64,000 bases of DNA from Cellulomonas sp. Leaf395 (GTDB lineage Bacteria; Actinomycetota; Actinomycetes; Actinomycetales; Cellulomonadaceae). The position numbers and the translations under genes are program-made. The stretch spans positions 124,001 through 188,000 of the forward strand of contig NZ_LMQI01000004.1 of NCBI RefSeq assembly GCF_001424125.1, read 5' to 3'. A model generated the notes under the pieces. That model saw only the letters and a list, made by a program, of their open reading frames with translations, did no database searches and was not told the DNA's origin. This document shows, piece by piece, positions 60,146 to 64,000 of the stretch (the stretch's first letter is position 1; the number at the start of each line of letters is the position of its first letter).

Positions 60146-61213
60146 GTGACTCGCGTCCCCTTGCGTCCGGCCCTGGCAGACCTGCCGCCCTACGTCCCGG
60201 GGGCTCGTGTCCCGGTCGGCGCCGCGGCGTTCAAGCTGTCGTCCAACGAGAACCCGTACCCGCCCCTGCCGTCCGTCGTGCTGGCCATCTCCGAGGCGGC
60301 CGAGGACGTCAACCGGTACCCGGACATGTACGCGACCGAGCTGACGGCGGCGATCGCGTCGTCGCTCGCGGTCCCCGCCGAGAGCGTCGTCACGGGGTGC
60401 GGCTCGGTCGCGGTGCTGGGGCACGTGCTCACCGCGGTGTGCCGGCCGGACGACGAGGTCGTGATGCCGTGGCGCTCGTTCGAGGCGTACCCGATCGCGA
60501 TCACGCTGGCCGGCGCCCAGGGCGTGCCCGTGCCGGTGGGGGACGACGGGCGGCTCGACCTCGAGGCGATGGCCGCCGCGGTCACCGAGCGCACCAGGGT
60601 CGTGCTGGTGTGCACCCCCAACAACCCGACCGGCCCCGCGGTGCACGCCGACGAGCTGGCCACCTTTCTGGCGGCGGTCCCCAGGGACGTGCTCGTCGTG
60701 CTCGACGAGGCGTACGTCGAGTTCGTCCGCGACTCGGAGGCGCCCGACGGTCTGGCCGTGTTCGCGGACCACCCGAACGTGGTGCTGCTGCGCACGTTCT
60801 CGAAGGCGTTCGGCCTGGCCGGTCTCCGGGTCGGCTACGCGGTCGCGCGTCCTCGCCTCGCGGCGGGGATCCGGGCGGCGTCCACCCCCTTCGGCGTCTC
60901 CCACGTCGGTCAGCTCGCCGCCCTCGCGTCGCTGCGCGCGACCGCCGAGCTCATGACGAGGGTGGACGCGATCGTCGCCGAGCGTGCACGTCTGCTCGCC
61001 TGCCTCCGGACGCAGGGGTGGGCCGTCCCGGACAGCCAGGCGAACTTCGTGTGGCTCGCGCTCGGCGACCACTCGACGGCGTTCGCGGAGCGCTCCGGGC
61101 GTGCCGGGGTGCTGGTCCGGCCGTTCGCCGGCGACGGCGTCCGGGTGAGCGTCGGTGAGCCCGAGGCGACCGATCTGCTGCTCGAGGTGACGGCGGACTG
61201 GCTGTCGCGCTGA
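60146..61213 (+). CDS. Histidinol-phosphate/aromatic aminotransferase family protein
   Basis: A 355-residue class I PLP aminotransferase: FKLSSNENPYPPLPSV, VCTPNNPTGPAVH, the PLP-lysine in LRTFSKAFGLAGLRVGYAVARP (Lys220). The family contains HisC and the aromatic aminotransferase Pat; the length and NEN-PYPP start do not separate them. It lies next to a branched-chain or pyruvate dehydrogenase operon, which fits an amino-acid transaminase feeding 2-oxo acids. CATGCT six bases before the GTG suggests a leaderless transcript. Confidence 0.88.
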   Translation: MTRVPLRPALADLPPYVPGARVPVGAAAFKLSSNENPYPPLPSVVLAISEAAEDVNRYPDMYATELTAAIASSLAVPAESVVTGCGSVAVLGHVLTAVCRPDDEVVMPWRSFEAYPIAITLAGAQGVPVPVGDDGRLDLEAMAAAVTERTRVVLVCTPNNPTGPAVHADELATFLAAVPRDVLVVLDEAYVEFVRDSEAPDGLAVFADHPNVVLLRTFSKAFGLAGLRVGYAVARPRLAAGIRAASTPFGVSHVGQLAALASLRATAELMTRVDAIVAERARLLACLRTQGWAVPDSQANFVWLALGDHSTAFAERSGRAGVLVRPFAGDGVRVSVGEPEATDLLLEVTADWLSR

Positions 61214-61277
61214 CGGTGCGGGAGGAGGTGTGGACGCTCCACAAGGGCGCGCTGAGGCTTGCCGGGGTCCTTTGCGC

Positions 61278-61316
61278 GTAACCTACGGTGCCGTAGCCTA
61301 CGCTGTCGTAGGTTAC
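61278..61316 (+). promoter_or_regulatory. Nested palindromic operator of the 2-oxo acid dehydrogenase operon
   Basis: GTAACCTACG (61278-61287) and CGTAGGTTAC (61307-61316) are perfect inverted repeats. Within them lie CTACGGTGCCGTAG (61283-61296) and CCTACG/CGTAGG around CTGT (61297-61312). The element is AT-richer than its surroundings and lies 53 bases before the E1 alpha start, fitting a TetR-type regulator that senses acyl-CoA or similar, but no regulator gene is adjacent in the window. Confidence 0.65.
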
Positions 61317-61368
61317 GAGCCTCACCCCGGCGCGGCCCACCCGCCGCTGCACCGCGAAGGAGAACCGC

Positions 61369-62502
61369 GTGGTCCCGAACGGCCCCCAGACCGACGACGG
61401 CCTCGTGCAGCTGCTGACCCCGACCGGGCAGCGCACCGCACACCCCGATTACGACCCGCACGTCGCCCACCTCGACGCCGACCGCCTGCGCGCGCTCTAC
61501 CGCGACATGGTGCTGGTGCGCCGGTTCGACAACGAGGCGACGTCGCTGCAGCGGCAGGGCGAGCTGGCCCTCTACGCGCAGTGCCTCGGCCAGGAGGCTG
61601 CGCAGGTCGGCTCCGGCCGCGCGCTGGCCCCGCAGGACCAGGTGTTCCCCAGCTACCGCGAGCACGGGGTCGCGTACACGCGCGGCGTCGACCTGGCGGA
61701 CGTGCTGCGGCTGTTCCGTGGCATCGACCACGGTGGCTGGGACCCGACGGCGTTCGGGTTCCACCTGTACACGCTGGTCATCGGCTCGCACACGCTGCAC
61801 GCCACCGGCTACGCGATGGGGCTGCAGCGCGACGGTGCGGTCGGCACGGGCGACCCGGCACGGGACTCGGCGGTCGTCACGTACTTCGGCGACGGGTCGA
61901 CCTCGCAGGGCGACGTGAACGAGGCGCTCGTGTTCGCCGCGGTGAACAATGCCCCGGTCGTCTTCTTCTGCCAGAACAACCAGTGGGCCATCTCCGAGCC
62001 CACCAGCAAGCAGTCCCGCGTCCCGCTGGCCGACCGCGGTCCCGGCTTCGGCATCCCGAGCGTGCGGGTGGACGGCAACGACGTCCTGGCCACGTACGCG
62101 GTGACCGCGGAGGCGCTCGAGCGGGCGCGCTCGGGCGGTGGCCCGACGTTCATCGAGGCGTTCACGTACCGGATGGGCGCGCACACCACGTCCGACGACC
62201 CGAGCCGTTACCGCTCGGCCGCCGAGGAGGAGTACTGGCGCCAGCGCGACCCGATCGACCGGCTCCGGATGTACCTGGAGGACCGCGGCGAGCTGCCGCA
62301 GGACTACCTCGACTCCCTGGCTGCCGAGGGCGACGCGCTGGGTGAGCGCATCCGGATCGCGGTGCGCGCGATGGGCCGCCCGTCGCCCGCGTCGATGTTC
62401 GAGCACGTCTACGCGACGCCGAACTCCGTCGTGGAGTCCGAGCGTCAGTGGTTCGAAGCGTATGAAGCATCCTTCCTGGAAGGTGAGGGGAGTCACCGAT
62501 GA
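61369..62502 (+). CDS. 2-oxo acid dehydrogenase E1 component, alpha subunit
   Basis: A 377-residue thiamine-diphosphate enzyme subunit. The cofactor motif GDG (174-176) ... NN (203-204), in GDGSTSQGDVNEALVFAAVNN, and YRMGAHTTSDDPSRYR near the C-terminus identify E1 alpha. Whether the substrate is pyruvate or branched-chain 2-oxo acids cannot be decided; in actinobacteria both are named in this context. AAGGAG precedes the GTG. It overlaps E1 beta by four bases. Confidence 0.9.
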   Translation: MVPNGPQTDDGLVQLLTPTGQRTAHPDYDPHVAHLDADRLRALYRDMVLVRRFDNEATSLQRQGELALYAQCLGQEAAQVGSGRALAPQDQVFPSYREHGVAYTRGVDLADVLRLFRGIDHGGWDPTAFGFHLYTLVIGSHTLHATGYAMGLQRDGAVGTGDPARDSAVVTYFGDGSTSQGDVNEALVFAAVNNAPVVFFCQNNQWAISEPTSKQSRVPLADRGPGFGIPSVRVDGNDVLATYAVTAEALERARSGGGPTFIEAFTYRMGAHTTSDDPSRYRSAAEEEYWRQRDPIDRLRMYLEDRGELPQDYLDSLAAEGDALGERIRIAVRAMGRPSPASMFEHVYATPNSVVESERQWFEAYEASFLEGEGSHR

Positions 62503-63485
62503 CCACCATCACGTTCGCCAAGGCGATCAACCACGGCCTGCGCAAGGCGCTCGAGCAGAGCCCCAAGGTGCTGCTCATGGGTGAGGACATCGGGGCGCTC
62601 GGCGGGGTGTTCCGCGTGACCGACGGGCTGCAGAAGGACTTCGGCCAGGATCGCGTGGTCGACACCCCCCTCGCGGAGTCCGGCATCGTCGGAACCGCGA
62701 TCGGGCTGGCCATGCGCGGCTACCGGCCGGTGTGCGAGATCCAGTTCGACGGGTTCATCTTCCCGGCGTTCGACCAGATCACGACGCAGCTGGCCAAGAT
62801 GCACTACCGGTCGAAGGGGCGGCTCACCCTCCCCGTCGTCATCCGGGTGCCGTACGGCGGCGGGATCGGTGCGGTCGAGCACCACAGCGAGTCGCCCGAG
62901 GCGCTGTTCGCGCACACGGCAGGCCTGCGGGTCATCAGCCCGTCCAGCCCGGTCGAGGCGTTCACGATGATCCAGCAGGCGATCGCGTCGCCGGACCCGG
63001 TGCTCTTCTTCGAGCCGAAGGGCCGCTACTGGGAGAAGGGCGACGTCGACCTGGACGCCGCGGTCGACGCCCCGCACCCCGCGCTCGACACCGCGAAGGT
63101 GCTGCGGCCGGGGACGGACCTCACGCTCGTCGCGTACGGCCCCACCGTGCAGACCGCGCTCAAGGCCGCCGAGACGGCCGCGGCAGAGGGCACCAGCATC
63201 GAGGTCGTCGACCTGCGGACCCTGTCGCCGCTCGACACCGCGACGGTCGCGTCGTCGGTCCGCAGGACCGGCCGCTGCGTCGTCGTGCACGAGGCCCCCG
63301 TCCTCTACGGCACCGGTGCCGAGGTGGCCGCCCGCATCACCGAGGACTGCTTCTTCCACCTCGAGGCACCCGTCCTGCGCGTCGGCGGCTTCCACACCCC
63401 GTACCCGGTGGCCAAGATCGAGCACGACTACCTGCCCGGGCTGGACCGCGTCCTCGACGCGGTCGACCGCTCGCTGGCCTTCTGA
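62499..63485 (+). CDS. 2-oxo acid dehydrogenase E1 component, beta subunit
   Basis: A 328-residue transketolase-like subunit: [90 protein letters not shown] and [18 protein letters not shown]. It pairs with the overlapping E1 alpha subunit and forms the decarboxylating E1 of the complex. Confidence 0.94.
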   Translation: MTTITFAKAINHGLRKALEQSPKVLLMGEDIGALGGVFRVTDGLQKDFGQDRVVDTPLAESGIVGTAIGLAMRGYRPVCEIQFDGFIFPAFDQITTQLAKMHYRSKGRLTLPVVIRVPYGGGIGAVEHHSESPEALFAHTAGLRVISPSSPVEAFTMIQQAIASPDPVLFFEPKGRYWEKGDVDLDAAVDAPHPALDTAKVLRPGTDLTLVAYGPTVQTALKAAETAAAEGTSIEVVDLRTLSPLDTATVASSVRRTGRCVVVHEAPVLYGTGAEVAARITEDCFFHLEAPVLRVGGFHTPYPVAKIEHDYLPGLDRVLDAVDRSLAF

Positions 63486-63496
63486 GGAGACGCTCC

Positions 63497-64000
63497 GTGC
63501 CGACCTTCCAGCAGTTCCCGCTCCCGGACGCGGGCGAGGGCCTGACCGAGGCCGAGATCGTCGCCTGGCACGTCGCCGTCGGGGACACCGTCGAGGTCAA
63601 CCAGACGATCGTCGAGATCGAGACCGCGAAGTCGCTGGTCGACCTGCCGAGCCCGTGGTCCGGCGTCGTGACGCGCCTCCTGGTGGAGCCCGGCCAGACC
63701 GTGGACGTCGGGACGCCGATCATCGAGGTCGACACCGACCCGAACGGTCCGGCCCAGGTTGACGAGGGTCCGCCGGAGGTCACCGCGGCGGGGATCGCGC
63801 CGTCCGGCGGGGCGATCGAGCACGGCCACCGCGGCGGCGGAGACCGGCACGCGGGTGTGGAGCCCGGGGGTTCCGACGAGATCGCGGCAGCGCGCGCGGA
63901 CCGCGCAGCCGACCCGCAGCCGGAACCTGCTGCCCGGGAGGCGGTGCTCGTCGGCTACGGGCTCGCCGAGCCCACCACCGGCCGCCGCGGTCGGACCGCG
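63497..64000 (+). CDS. 2-oxo acid dehydrogenase E2 (lipoyl acyltransferase), N-terminal part
   Basis: The first 168 codons of a lipoyl acyltransferase, cut by the window edge. The lipoyl domain is at 1-80 with the lipoylated Lys45 in [14 protein letters not shown], followed by a Pro/Ala/Gly/acid linker and the start of the peripheral-subunit-binding region near [23 protein letters not shown] start with TGAGGAGA upstream, 11 bases after E1 beta. One lipoyl domain is visible. Confidence 0.9.
   Translation, partial: MPTFQQFPLPDAGEGLTEAEIVAWHVAVGDTVEVNQTIVEIETAKSLVDLPSPWSGVVTRLLVEPGQTVDVGTPIIEVDTDPNGPAQVDEGPPEVTAAGIAPSGGAIEHGHRGGGDRHAGVEPGGSDEIAAARADRAADPQPEPAAREAVLVGYGLAEPTTGRRGRTA

Noticed and set aside
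1-64000. CRISPR arrays, insertion sequences, prophage genes, tRNA or rRNA genes
   Set aside because: I looked for repeated spacers, transposase motifs, integrases and conserved RNA cores and saw none; the holin-like gene at 59675 is a chromosomal family.

Overview
The window is 64 kb of very GC-rich chromosome packed with short-spaced, often overlapping genes on both strands. Gene content (heme genes in the order hemE-hemG and hemC-hemD-hemB-hemL with hemA divergent, MoxR/DUF58 cluster, CsoR copper module, a secreted GH5 cellulase with a ricin-type domain, GTG starts and many probable leaderless promoters) fits a high-GC Gram-positive actinobacterium. A Cellulomonas-like member of the Micrococcales is my best guess, made from recall and not from any search. 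I saw no phage, insertion sequence, CRISPR array, tRNA or rRNA; most of the window reads as ordinary chromosome.

Layout. 1-6.5 kb: a sigma factor/YCII pair, oxidoreductases (aldo-keto reductase, SDR with its own TetR and a dyad between them, FAD-linked oxidase) and a Tat/lipobox penicillin-binding protein. 6.5-12.7 kb: a membrane protein gene interrupted by one in-frame TAA, an acetyltransferase/LLM monooxygenase pair, RidA, a P-loop kinase, a quinone-oxidoreductase-like gene behind a promoter with two 18-bp dyads, and a membrane protein/XRE pair. 12.7-15.8 kb: a DrrAB-like ABC exporter, a DUF4097 protein and a ribbon-helix-helix regulator with an operator array. 16-23.2 kb: aldo-keto reductase, epimerase, a protein I recognise as similar to cyanobacterial acyl-ACP reductase translationally coupled to an NDH-2-like flavoprotein, a bacteriophytochrome fused to a SpoIIE-type phosphatase, and an acyltransferase. 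23.2-28.5 kb: epoxide hydrolase/TetR, DinB and SRPBCC proteins, CsbD, an ArsR-type regulator under a 38-bp palindrome, and a cyclic-di-GMP-I riboswitch leading into a 48-codon ORF closed by a strong terminator.

28.5-40 kb: an 846-residue flippase/pseudokinase-like membrane protein, HdeD, a CPBP protease, a four-gene ABC operon with its own regulator, the copA-copZ-csoR copper module with a CsoR box, and an Rrf2/TauE pair. 40-48 kb: heme synthesis from glutamyl-tRNA to the last oxidase, arranged as hemA (plus strand) divergent from hemE-hemG, with hemC-hemD-hemB-hemL following on the minus strand; hemQ and hemH are not in the window. 48-53.8 kb: cellulase, an unknown 290-residue protein, purB, a DoxX protein and a small secreted protein. 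53.9-60.1 kb: DUF4129/MoxR/DUF58 cluster followed by a WXG100-like protein coupled to a lipase-like effector, and a small holin-like membrane protein. 60.1-64 kb: an aminotransferase and the E1 alpha, E1 beta and start of E2 of a 2-oxo acid dehydrogenase, the latter three behind a nested palindromic operator.

The items I would look at first are the orphan c-di-GMP riboswitch/48-aa ORF, the acyl-ACP-reductase-like pair, the WXG100/lipase pair, the in-frame stop in the membrane protein gene, and the several promoter-embedded operator arrays. All family assignments are from reading motifs by eye; no similarity search or structure prediction was run.
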